Positions 22,241-33,600 of a DNA stretch of 64,000 nucleotides are shown piece after piece (within the stretch, counting starts at the first letter, position 1; the number at the start of each line of letters is the position of its first letter). The position numbers and the translations under genes were made by a program. Below the pieces are notes generated by a model. The model was given only the letters and a program-made list of their open reading frames with translations. It was not told the DNA's origin and did not search any database. The DNA is taken from the NCBI GenBank assembly GCA_020310875.1, contig CM035439.1:139127852-139191851 (forward strand), in the 5' to 3' direction. The DNA is from Ceratopteris richardii. Its lineage: Eukaryota > Streptophyta > Polypodiopsida > Polypodiales > Pteridaceae.

Positions 22241-23886
22241 GTGGTAGACCTAGAAGAAGGAGAGGAGAGATGCACTTACATAGGACATGACCTGACGGAA
22301 GAAGAAGAGCGCAAATTGATAGCCTTGCTAAGAGAATATAGAGATGTATTCGCTTGGAGTTACAAGGATTTGAAAGGTGTAGACCCAGACATATGCTCAC
22401 ACACTATCCCCATGACCTCAGATGCCAAACCTTCTAAGCAAAAGCCATACACATACAATGATAATTATGCTGCCAAGATCAAAGAAGAGATAGATCGGCT
22501 AGTAGAAGCTGGATTTATCTATGAAATTGAGCACACCGAGTGGGTATCCCCATTGTAGTAGTGCCCAAGAAGAATGGAAAGCTACGCGTGTGCATTAACT
22601 TGAAGAAGGTTAATGCAGCCACTATTCGAGACAACTATCCACTTCCTATCACTGAGCATCTGCTAGAAAGAGTAGCAGGCAAGGAAGTGTACAACTTCCT
22701 TAATGGATTTTCGGGCTACAATCAAGTAGCCATTGCTCCGGAAGACTAGCATAAGATAGCTTTTGCCATAGAATGGGGCATATTTGCCTTTAGAGTAATG
22801 CCATTTGGGCTTACCAATGCACTTGCAACCTTCCAGAGGCTGATGTGTCATGTATTTAAAGAGTTCCTGAGGAAGAATTTAGAGGTCTACATTGATGATA
22901 TCTGTGCTCATTCCAACATTAGACATACACATATACCTGAAGTCAGGCAAATCTTTGACAAATGTAGAGAATATCAAGTCTGCTTGAACCCAAAAAAGTG
23001 TGTTTTCATGGTCAGGCAAGGCAAGATTCTAGGACACATAGTGTCAAAGAACAGCATATCCACTGATGAAGAGAAAGTAAGAGCCATCGTAGAGCTACCT
23101 AGGCCAAAGAATGTCAAGGAAGTACAAGCTTTCATGGGGCATTGTGGTTATTACCGACGGTTTATACACGTGTATGCCATCATAGCAAAGCCTTTGTACG
23201 GACTTTTGACTAACTTTGAGTGGGCTGATGAATGTGAAAACTCTTTCAACGAGCTCAAAAGAAGATTGTGTTCAGCACCAATCTTGACCACACCAGATTC
23301 GAATAAGCCCTTTCATGTTCACGTGGATGCATCCAATTATGCTATTGGATGTGTGCTCGCACAACCTACTGGTGAAGGTAATTTGGATCTTCCAATTGCC
23401 TATGCTAGTAGACAATTAAATACAGCTGAACGGAATTATACCACTACTGAGAGAGAGGGTTTAGGCATGGTATATGCAGTTAAGAAGTTTAGACACTATT
23501 TTCTTACAAATAAGTTTAAATTTTTTACTGATCATCAAGCACTGTTGTGCTTGGTAAACAAGCCATGCAATACAGGTAGATTAGTAAGATGGTTTCTCTT
23601 ATTGATGGAATACGACTTTGAGGTTGTGGTGAGGAAAGGGAAGACTCACTTGAGAGCAGACCATCTCTCTAGGCTCATATCTGGAGAGGCCCCACAAGGA
23701 GTATCAGATGACCTTCCTGATGCTTACCTATTTAATTTGGAAGTTGCACCTCAGTGGGCTAAGACACTAGTGCCAGTATTGACATACGGGCCTAAACATC
23801 CAGTAGTAAACACTCAAGATAGAGAAATAGTAAAAGCCCAAAAATACCAAATCATGGCAGGAAGTATGTACAAGCATACAGATTAA
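22241..23886 (+). pseudogene. Gypsy reverse transcriptase and RNase H, broken
   Basis: RT motifs: VVVPKKNGKLRVCINLKKVN, MPFGLTNA, YIDD at about 22890, LGHIVSK. The active-site box is YIDD here and YVDD in the intact relative. RNase H follows (FHVHVDASNYAIG, TTTEREGLGMVYAV, FTDHQALL). Breaks: loss of one C in a C-run near 22550 shifts the frame (TAG at 22556), TAG at 22747 where the relative has Gln, and TAA at 23884. Confidence 0.85.
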
Positions 23887-25041
23887 GGGATCCTAGCTTG
23901 TTGTGTGGAAGAGGACGAGTACGAAAAATGGTTGCAATTAGCACATGTAGGTGCATTAGAGCAACACCATTCTAGGCAAAGAACTTTACAGACACTAAGG
24001 AGATTCGGAGTGCATTGGCCTACTATGGAAGCTGATGTACATAAGATGTGTAAAGAATGCCCAATCTGTTGCACTAAACCACCCGTGGAGCATGCCACTC
24101 TTTATCAAGTGTCCATAGTGCCAGATTGGAGTGAACCACTAGTAGCCTTCCTGAGGACGAAAACATTCCCTCAAGGTATGACACTGACGAGACAAAGAAG
24201 TCTAGAACAAGAAGCCCTAGATTACTCACTCATTGGTGATAATTTATACAAGCATGGTAAAGATGGTTACCTGAGACTATGTGTCCATGAGAGCGAGTAT
24301 CTTAAGATCTTGGAAACTGCTCACCAAGGTGTCGCAGGAGGACATTTTGGACCAGATCGGGTGATTAAAGCAATCCTTTTTGCCGGCTTGTGGTGGCCGA
24401 CCCTTCACATGGATGCACATACCTACGTGAAGAGGTGTGATGTTTGTCAGCGAACTCAGTATCCTATACGCAAAGATGAGATGACACTAAAACCTATGAT
24501 GGGTGGACGTGCATTCTCTAAGTGGGGAATAGACTTTGTTGGTCCGATTAATCCCCCAGCTAAGGGTTCACATGCTGAATATATCATTGTGGCCACAGAC
24601 TATCTAACCAAGTGGGTAGAGGTAAAAGCTACGACAAAGAATGATGCTTAGATGACCGCTAAGTTCTTATTTGAGAATGTGTTCACTAGATACGGGCTAA
24701 CCATAGAGCTAGTAAGTGATAGAGGCACCCACTTCTTGAATGAAGTTATTGAAAATCTTCTCCAAGAATTCTTGGTAGTACACAAGAAGTCTACCCCCTA
24801 TCACCCACAAGCTAATGGGCAAGCCGAAAGCACAAATAAGATTCTGTGCAATGTGTTGACCAAACTAGTGAATAATAAACGCTCTGATTGGGACAAACAG
24901 CTACACCATGCTGTTTGGGCATACCGAGTTGCCTATAAAATGGTACTCCAAGCCACACCCTTTCAAATGGTATTCGGTCAAAATGCAGTGCTTGTTGGTG
25001 TAAATTACAAGCCTACACATTTGGCTCAAAGGATGCATTGA
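23887..25041 (+). pseudogene. Gypsy integrase with doubled H2C2 motif, broken and truncated
   Basis: Two zinc-binding motifs: H-X6-H (23938-23970) with C-X2-C near 24060-24070, then H-X6-H (24322-24345) with C-X2-C (24437-24450). The catalytic core follows (GIDFVGPI, SDRGTHF, ANGQAESTNK: D, D, E all present). In-frame TAG at 24649. After FGQNAVL the sequence is lost and continues into an old copia LTR, so the C-terminal part, the accessory ORF and the 3' LTR are absent. Confidence 0.85.
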
Positions 25042-26035
25042 AGTCTATACAAACATGAAGAAGCATAGGAACATATGCTAGTGGTTAATTACCACTTTAC
25101 CTCATTGTAAAAGTCAAGTTGACTTGGAATCGCTTGTAATCACCATGGAAAAAGTAGTTTTTTGATTGAAAGAATATCTCCAAGCATTTAGGAGCTTGAT
25201 CACAGGGAGCCAAAAGTTTGAATTTGAATTCAAATTTTTAGTCATCTCTTATAAAAATGGACATGAAAAGTCGCGGGTAAGATAGAGCACTCCCAAGCCT
25301 AGCATTACTAATTTTTGAGTGTGTGTGAGGTCTATACTCAAGCCCACACCTCTCTATACCATTTGGCATTGATGTTCATGCAAATGGAGTTGTATACAAA
25401 TGTTCATTAATACATACATTCATATTGTCCATCTCTGAGTTCTCTGTTAGTCTACTCAAAAGTTTGTCAACGTGTCAAGGGCATATCTCGGTCAATTCTT
25501 CACCAAATTCAGTGATTCAAAGCTTGTTGGATTCCGCTTGAAGTAATCTACATGCTATCAAAGTTTGAAGACATTCTATGTAGCCATTTTGGAGAAATCT
25601 GCGTCGAGGTGAACATTGGTCATTTTTTGCTACAGTCCTTAAAAGTCGGGGGTATAGCTTAACTTGCTAAATTGATTTCTCTTAGCATAGTTTATCATTT
25701 TACATCATTCTACTTGGAATAGGTAGCTTACTAAGCTAATTAGATACCCCCAAAAGGAATTTTTCCAATTCCTACTGTGCTGGCCATACTGAGCAAAATA
25801 CTCACAAGGTATCAAGCCATAAATAGAAGGTTTTCTTGAGTTTGTGACTTCCAAAGTTATCTGTTTTGATTCAATCATTGCACACATCATTTCCAAAGGA
25901 CATAGGACTTTTTATGGTGTCATTGGAAAGCTAAGGAGGTCTAGTTATCAACTCTGAAGCAAAACAGGGCTGGTACAAAGCAGGTTTAGTAGTACCTACT
26001 CAGTCTCTTGGAGTATCCATCCATCATTCCCAACA
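25030..26035 (+). mobile_element. Old, 5'-truncated copia LTR
   Basis: Diverged homologue of the 1122-bp LTRs at 29468 and beyond: shared blocks include TGTAAAAGTCAAG.TGACTT, AGAATATCTCCA, AAAAGTCGCGG and CTGGCCA.ACT. It ends CCCAACA directly before the tRNA-iMet primer site. About the first 120-150 bases of the family LTR are missing, replaced by gypsy integrase sequence. TATA equivalent TTATAAAAATG near 25250. Confidence 0.75.
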
Positions 26036-26036
26036 G

Positions 26037-26048
26037 TGGTATCAGAGC
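26037..26048 (+). promoter_or_regulatory. Primer binding site, tRNA-iMet
   Basis: TGGTATCAGAGC, complementary to the 3' end of plant initiator tRNA-Met, one base after the LTR end. Confidence 0.85.
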
Positions 26049-26061
26049 AAACTAAGGTAAA

Positions 26062-29000
26062 ATGGGAGATGGTTTTCCTTCATTTATTGACAAATTGGAT
26101 AGGAACAACTATCAAGCATGGTCTCTAAGGATGAAGACCTACTTACAAGGAAGGAGTCTCTATGGCTACATCTCAGGAGATGAGGAATTGCCCTCATTCA
26201 AAGCAAGAGGATTATCAACCAAGGAAGAACATGAAAAGCTCAACACATGGTGTGCTAAGGATGCATTGGCAAGGTCTTACTTACTCAACTCTATATCTTA
26301 TTTTCTTTTGCCACATATTAGAAATTGTAAGACATCCCAAGAGACTTGGGAAACTTTGTCATCATATTTTTCCTCCAACACAAGGGCTAGGAAAAATCAG
26401 TTGTGGATTGAATTCGCAACGTAAGGAAGCAACCTAAGCAAGCCGTTTCAGAATTTGTGACCAAGATTAAAGATGTAGCAAATCAGTTAGCAAGCATAGG
26501 AGAAGAGATTGAATAAGAATAGATTGTAAGGCAAGTAATCAATGGGATCAAGGCTGATGACAAATGGGAAAGCTTCACCATTGCCATGGATCTCTACATG
26601 GACATGCACACTCGAGATCTTACAACTCTGATGGGACAATTGTTTACTCATGAAGCAAAGCTCAACAAAAATGGAGACACATCCAAAGGTAATAACTCTT
26701 CTGCCCTATACACTGATAAGAAATCTAAAGATAAAGGCAAGAGCAAGAAGGTGGAAGATGAAGGATCAACCTCTCAAGCCAACTATGTAGCGAGAGGTAG
26801 ATCTTCAAGAGGAAGGGGTAGAGGAGGTAAGCCAAGTAGGGGGAGATCTTATAACTCCTCACCATGCAACATTTGTGGTTTATCAAATCATACTACATAT
26901 GAGTGTTTCAGTAATTACAAGAATCAGAGAGGAAGAGGATACCAAAGAGGTGGCTACTCACTGTCAAGAGGTAGATTCAACCATCACCAAGGCTACAACA
27001 ATAATTACAACAACAACTACAACAATAATTACAATGGCAACTACCAAGGAGGATTCAAACCCAGGAAGGATTACAACAACTACACAGAGGAGCAAGATGA
27101 CTCTCTTCTGATCATGAACATGACTTCAAAGTCAGGTACAAATGATGACCACCTATTCTACATTGACTCAGGATGTTCAAATCATGTGGCTGCCAATGTA
27201 GCATTACTCTATGATCTTGAGGAACCAAAAGGTAAGCATCAAGTCCAAACAGGTGATGACACAAAGCATTCTGTAGTTAAAGTTGGAAATGTTAAGACTT
27301 GTGATGGAAATCAGAATTTGTTGAGCAGGGTACTCTATGTACCAACCATTACCAAAAATTTGATGAGTGTTGATGAGATTGTGGAGAAAGGTTTGCAAGT
27401 TAGATTCAACCAATATGGAGCATATGTGGAGGACCCAAGACATGGGTTCAAGAGGATTGCTAAAGGAGAAAAATCAGGTAGACTTTTCACGTTTGAGTTG
27501 GAAGATGCAAAGAATATTGCACTATACAGTTATAAAGATCAAACACTTTCAGAGCTTGAGATTTGGCACAAAAGGTTAGGGCACATAGGAGAAAGAACCT
27601 TGAAACAAATGTGCAGGGACCAATGTGTTGCTTGGGATACCTAATGTATCCAAGCAACATATGATTTATAAGTGTGGTGCTTGTCAATTTGGGAAGTCTC
27701 ACACATTACCCTTCTCAAAGAAAGGATACATGCATGAAGACTACCTAGAGCTTGTCCACACAGATGTATGGGGACCAAGCAAAGACCCTAGTCTCAGGAT
27801 CAAGGTACTATGTGTCTTTCATTGATGATTATAGCAGATGGACTATATTATACTTCATGAAGCACAAGGATGGGGTATTTAATTGCTTTAAAAAATATCT
27901 TGCATTAGTTGAAAATCAGACAGGAAGGAATTCGAAGAGGCTAAGGTCAGATGGAGGAGGTGATTACTTCTCCAATGAATTTGAAGACTTCTTGTAGGAC
28001 AGAGGCATCAAAAGAGAGATAACCACAAGGTATTCTCCTGAACAGAATGGGGTAGCTGAGAGAAGAAATAGATTAATTGTTGAGACAGCTAGATCTATGC
28101 TTAATGAGAAAAAGTTACCTAACTATCTATGGGCAGAGAGTGTTTCTACTGCCACTTACCTCATAAACAGGTTACCATCTAAGTCTCTTGATGGCATGAC
28201 ACCCTATGAAGCATGGCATGGTAAGAGACCTTCACTTGACAATTGCAAAATATTTGGATGTGTAGCATATGTACACATTCCTTCTCAGATATGAGGTAAG
28301 CTAGACTCAAAGGCTGAAAAATGCATCTTTATTGGGTATGGTTTAAATAAAAAAGGTTATAGGTTTTATAATCCTCTCAATAAGGGATTTATGGTAAGCA
28401 GAGATGTTGTCTTTGATGAAAATGATTCTTGGTATGAGAATGAATGCAGGAAGGTCAAATTACCCTATGATTTGGAAGAGGAATTTCCAAGTCTTACAAA
28501 GGAGGAACCTACTCTGAATGAAGCCGCTCAAGTTCAGATGATGAAGACACTATCAATCTTGAAGAATTAAAAGCATGGAAATCCAAAGGCAAAATGAAGA
28601 TGAAGAAGCTTGAAGACATACCTGAATCCTCAACTCAACCATTTAGAAGATCACAAAGAGAAAGCAAGAAACCTATCAGATATGGGTATGATACATCTCT
28701 TGTTACTAAACATTCTGTTTATCTTGCCAAAGATTTGTCAAATGAAGAACCAGGATCATATGAAGAAGCAATAACCAAATCAGAATGGAAAGAAGCTATG
28801 GATGAGGAGATTGATGCACTTAAAGAAAATGACACATGGGAGTTAGTACCTAAGAAGGACTCAATGAAGGTAATAGGATCCAGATGGATCTACAAGCTTA
28901 AAAGGAATTCTGATGGCACAATCAATAGGTACAAAGCCAGATTGGTAGCCAAGGGTTTTGCACAAACCCAAGGCATTGACTATGAGGAGACATTCTCACC

Positions 29001-29245
29001 TGTGGCCAAGATGCCAACCATAAGAGTGTTGGTAAGTGTGGCTGCACCAAAAAATTGGAATATGTACCAATTGGATGTCAAGAATGCTTTCTTGAATGGA
29101 TGGATTTCAGAGGAAGTATACATGTCACAACCTCCTGGCTATGAGAACCCTAAGAAGGTAACATATGTTTGCAAATTAAAAAAGGCTTTATATGGATTGA
29201 AGCAGGCACCTAGGGCATGGAATTACAGGTTAACTACATACCTCC
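26062..29245 (+). pseudogene. Old copia gag-pol, broken and 3'-truncated
   Basis: Same family as the 1406-residue ORFs at 30616 and 58756, with clear divergence. Gag starts MGDGFPSF; knuckle CNICGLSNHTTYEC at about 26865; protease DSGCSNH near 27165 (canonical); integrase core 27740-28100; RT with [11 protein letters not shown] near 28940. Breaks: frameshift near 26420, TAA near 26515, frameshifts near 27630, 27795 and 28540, TAG at 27996, TGA at 28292. It ends within RT after LTTYLL, where another LTR begins. Confidence 0.9.
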
Positions 29246-29467
29246 TGTTGGTGCAAATCAATCACCAATTGAATGATTGAAGACTAAAGAATGAAGGATG
29301 AGATCAATTCTTGAAGCTTGGAAGAAGGATACATTCAGAATATATGAGGAATGTACACATATGTACATAGTTCACTTAGATCTTTGATTAGTCATAGACT
29401 TGTATAAATTTATCTATAAATACCTTGAAAATGTCAAGGTGTGATATGAGAGCATATGTAAGAATAG
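29246..29467 (+). mobile_element. Start of a different LTR, interrupted
   Basis: Begins TGTTGGTGCAAATC exactly where the old copia RT is cut, contains a TATA-like CTATAAATACC near 29413, and is itself cut by the copia array at 29468. It is not the array's LTR: similarity stops after the first ten or so bases. The rest of this element should lie beyond the right end of the array, outside the window. Confidence 0.5.
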
Positions 29468-30589
29468 TGTTGGTACAAACAAGCCTTCACACTTGGCTTT
29501 GATTTGTGCCTTGAAGAATCAACATAAGGCTTGGACTATTGGAACCTTGGAAAGCTAAAGCTTGGACCCTTGAAGGATGTATTCACATAAACCTTGAACC
29601 ATAAGAACCACTGCCTAATTGATCATTACCTTTTATCCAATGTAAAAGTCAAGATGACTTAACTCACTTCTTGTAATCACACCTACCTTCAAAAGTCGTG
29701 GAATTTGAAAGGTATGAATGGAGAGAATATCTCCATATGTTTAGATGAGAGATTTGAGGGAGCCTACATTTGAATTTGACATTCAAACTCTCTTCAAACT
29801 CCTATAAAAGACTATGTAAAAGTCGCACGGATGTTACACTCTACCCGAGGCAATTCCAAGAAAATCAGTGAGTGTGTGAGAGCTACTCTTTAGCCTACAC
29901 CTCTGAGTACCATTGGGCATCACTCTACATGCCAATGGGAATGTACATTTGATAGATTCAATACATATACTCATAGTCATTATCTCTGTTTTTTCTCTGA
30001 GTGAACATCTTCAAGTCTGTCAACTTCAACAGGGCATATCTCAAGATCTACTGAACCAAATTGGATGATTCAAAGCTCATTGGAACCAGCTCAAAGCATT
30101 CTACAACACTACAAAATTTCAAGTCATTCTATTCAGTCAATTGGGAGAAATCACTGTCGAAGCAGTTACTGGTATATTTCTGAGTTGTTCCTAAAAAGTC
30201 GGGGGTGTCTCTGATTTTGCTAAAGATCATGCTCAGTGCATAGTTTGTTAATTGGAGTGATTTAACTTGCTAATGGTAGCTTGTTAAGTTAATTTAATAC
30301 TCCTAAAAGGAATTAATCCAATTGTAAGTGTGCTGGCCACACTAAGCTTAAGACTGAGCAGGTATCATTACAGGAATAGAAAGTTTTTGGAGTTGTGAAG
30401 GTTCAAACTCATCTGTTTTGATTTGATCATTACACAATTGATTTGTAAAGCACATATATAGTTTCTTGGTGTCATTTGGAAGCTTAAGGAGTCTCCTAAA
30501 CATATCTGAAGAGAAAGGAGGGCAGATGTGAAGCAGGATTTGCAGCACCAACTTGATCTTCTAACTGTATCCAGCCATCACATCCAACA
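29468..30589 (+). mobile_element. Copia LTR1
   Basis: 1122 bp, TGTTGG...CCAACA. TATAAAAG at 29803. It carries several differences not shared by LTR2-4 (for example GTCGCACGG where the others have GTCGCGGGG, and AAAGTCGGGGG where they have AAAGTAGGGGG), so it is the most divergent of the four. Confidence 0.95.
29803..29810 (+). promoter_or_regulatory. Copia LTR TATA box
   Basis: TATAAAAG in LTR1, repeated at 35211, 57943 and 63351 in LTR2-4. Probable RNA polymerase II promoter of the family. Confidence 0.6.
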
Positions 30590-30590
30590 G

Positions 30591-30602
30591 TGGTATCAGA
30601 GC
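30591..30602 (+). promoter_or_regulatory. Primer binding site, tRNA-iMet (unit 1)
   Basis: TGGTATCAGAGC one base after LTR1. Identical sites follow LTR2 (35999) and LTR3 (58731). Confidence 0.9.
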
Positions 30603-30615
30603 AAATAAGGTAATC

Positions 30616-33600
30616 ATGGGTGATGGTTTCCCTTCCTTCATTGACAAATTGGATAGAAATAACTACCAGGCTTGGTCATTGAGAATGAAGACTTATCTAC
30701 AAGGGAGAAGCTTGTATGGATACATATCAGGAGATGAGGAATTGCCCTCATTCAAAACCAGAGGCCTACCTACAAAGGATGAACATGAGAGACTCAACCA
30801 ATGGTGTGCTAAAGATGCTTTGGCAAGGTCATATCTTCTAAACTCTATCTCTGATTTCCTTCTACCTCATGTAAGGAACTGTAAGACTTCCCAAGAGACT
30901 TGGGAAACCTTGTCAACATACTTTTCATCAAGCACAAGGGCCAGAAAGAATCAGCTATGGATTGAGTTTACAACTCTTAGGAAGCAATCAAAACAATGTG
31001 TCTCAGATTTTGTCACCAAAGTCAAAGACATTGCAGATCAACTTGCAAGTGTTGGAGAAGAAATTGAAGAAGAGCAAATAGTCAGACAAGTGATCAATGG
31101 ACTAAAGGCAGATGACAAGTGGGAGAGCTTCACCACTGCAATGGACTTGTACATGGACATCCAAGCACCTGATCTAACAACTCTGATTGGACAACTATTC
31201 ACACATGAAGCAAAGATCACAAAGAATGGAGAGCAATCAAAAGGTAACAATCCCTCTGCCCTATACACTGATAAGAAGTCTAAAGACAAGGGTAAAAGCA
31301 AGAAGGTTGATGAAGAAGGAACCACCTCCCAAGCAAACTATGCAGGGAGAGGTAGATCATCTAGAGGTAGGGGCAGAGGAGGTAAGTCAGGTAGGGGGAG
31401 ACCCTATAACCAATCTCCATGCAATATTTGTGGCTTGTCTAACCATACTACAGATGAGTGCTACAAAAACTACAAGAACCAAAGAGGAAGAGGTCACCAA
31501 AGAGGAGGATACTCTCAAGGCAGAGGCAGATTCAATCAATCTCAAGGCTACTATGGCTACAACAATAACTACAACAATAACTACAATCACAATGGCAATG
31601 ATCAAGGTGGATACAGGAACAGAAAGGATTGCAACAATTATGCAGAGGATCAAGATGATTCCTTGTTGATTATGAACATGACATCTAAATCAGGTATCAA
31701 TGATGATCATTTGTTCTATATTGACGCAGGTTGCTCTAACCATGTAGCTGGGAATGTTGCCTTACTCTCTGATTTGGAAGAACCTAAAGGCAAGCACCAA
31801 GTGCAGACAGGTGATGACACTAAACATTCAGTGGTTAAAGTAGGTAATGTCAAAACAAGTGATGGTAATCAAAATTTACTAAGCAGAGTATTGTATGTTC
31901 CAACAATCACCAAGAATCTGATGAGTGTAGGTCAGATTGTTGAAAAAGGTCTACAGGTCAGGTTCACTCAACATGGTGCATATGTGGAGGATCCAAGACA
32001 TGGATTCAGAAGGATAGCCAAGGGAGAGAAGTCAGGTAGGTTGTTTACCTTTGAACTTGAAGATACTAAGAATATTGCCTTGTACAACTATAAGGACCAA
32101 ACCCTATCAGAATTGGAGATGTGGCACAAAAGATTGGGTCACATTGGAGAGAGAACAATAAAGCAAATGAGTAGAGATCAATGTGTGCTTGGGATACCTA
32201 ATGTATCCAAGCAACACATGATATACAAGTGTGGGGCTTGTCAGTTTGGTAAGTCACACAGATTGCCATATACCAAGAAAGGCTTTATGCATGAAGATTA
32301 CTTGGAATTGGTGCATACAGATGTTTGGGGACCAAGCAAAGAGCCATCTATATCTGGATCAAGGTACTATGTGTCTTTTATTGATGACTATAGCAGATGG
32401 ACTGTTTTGTACTTCATGAAACATAAAGATGAAGTATTTAATTGTTTCAAAAGGTATCTTGCATTAGTTGAGAATCAAACAGGTAGACATTTGAAGAGGC
32501 TAAGGTCAGATGGTGGTGGAGAATACTTCTCCAATGACTTTGAAGAATTTTTGCAGGAAAGAGGCATCAAGAGGGAGATTACCACAAGGTACTCACCTGA
32601 ACAAAATGGGGTAGCAGAAAGGAGAAATAGACTCATTGTGGAGACAGCTAGGTCTATGCTTAATGAGAAAAAACTACCAAATTATCTTTGGGCAGAGAGT
32701 GTATCTACTGCCACATACTTAATCAACAGGTTGCCATCAAAGACACTTGATGGAATGACACCCTATGAGGCTTGGCATGGTAAGAGACCATCTCTGGATC
32801 ATTGCAAGATCTTTGGGTGTGTTGCATATGTGCATATTCCCTCACAGGTAAGGGGAAAGCTAGACCCTAAGGCTGAAAAGTGTATTTTCATTGGTTATGA
32901 TTTGAATCAGAAAGGATACAGGTTCTATAACCCCTCAAACAAAGGCTTCAAGGTAAGCAGAGATGTCATCTTTGATGAAAATGATTCATGGTATGATAAT
33001 GAGTGCAGGAAAGTTAGCCTACCTTATGATATGGAAGAAGACTTTCCAAAGCTTATCAGGCAAGAACCAACTCAGAAGGAGGACACAAGTTCAGATGATG
33101 AAGACATCATCAACATTGAAGAATTCAAGGCTTGGAAATCCAAAGGGAAGATGAAGATGAAGCAACTTGAAGACAATCCAGAATCCTCAACTCAAGCTAT
33201 GAGGAGATCTTCAAGAGAAAAGAAGAAACCTATTAGGTATGGGTATGATACTTCACTTGTAACCAAGCACTCTGTATATCTTGCAAAGGATATCTTGAAT
33301 GAAGAACCAGGTACATTTGAGGAAGCTATTACTAAACCAGAATGGAAGGAAGCAATGGATGAAGAAATGGAGGCTCTCAAGGAGAGTGATACTTGGGACT
33401 TGGTACCCAAGAAGGACTCCATGAAAGTGATAGGATCCAGATGGATCTACAAACTCAAGAGGAACTCAGATGGTACAATAAACAGGTATAAAGCTAGGTT
33501 GGTAGCCAAGGGTTTTGCACAAACCCAAGGCATTGATTATGAGGAGACATTTTCTCCTGTGGCCAAGATGCCAACTATCAGAATTATGGTGAGTGTAGCT

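Noticed and set aside
31187-31669. 160-codon frame inside copia gag (also 36595 and 59327)
   Set aside because: Shadow of the gag frame over the Gly/Arg/Asn-rich region; same in all units because the units are near-identical.
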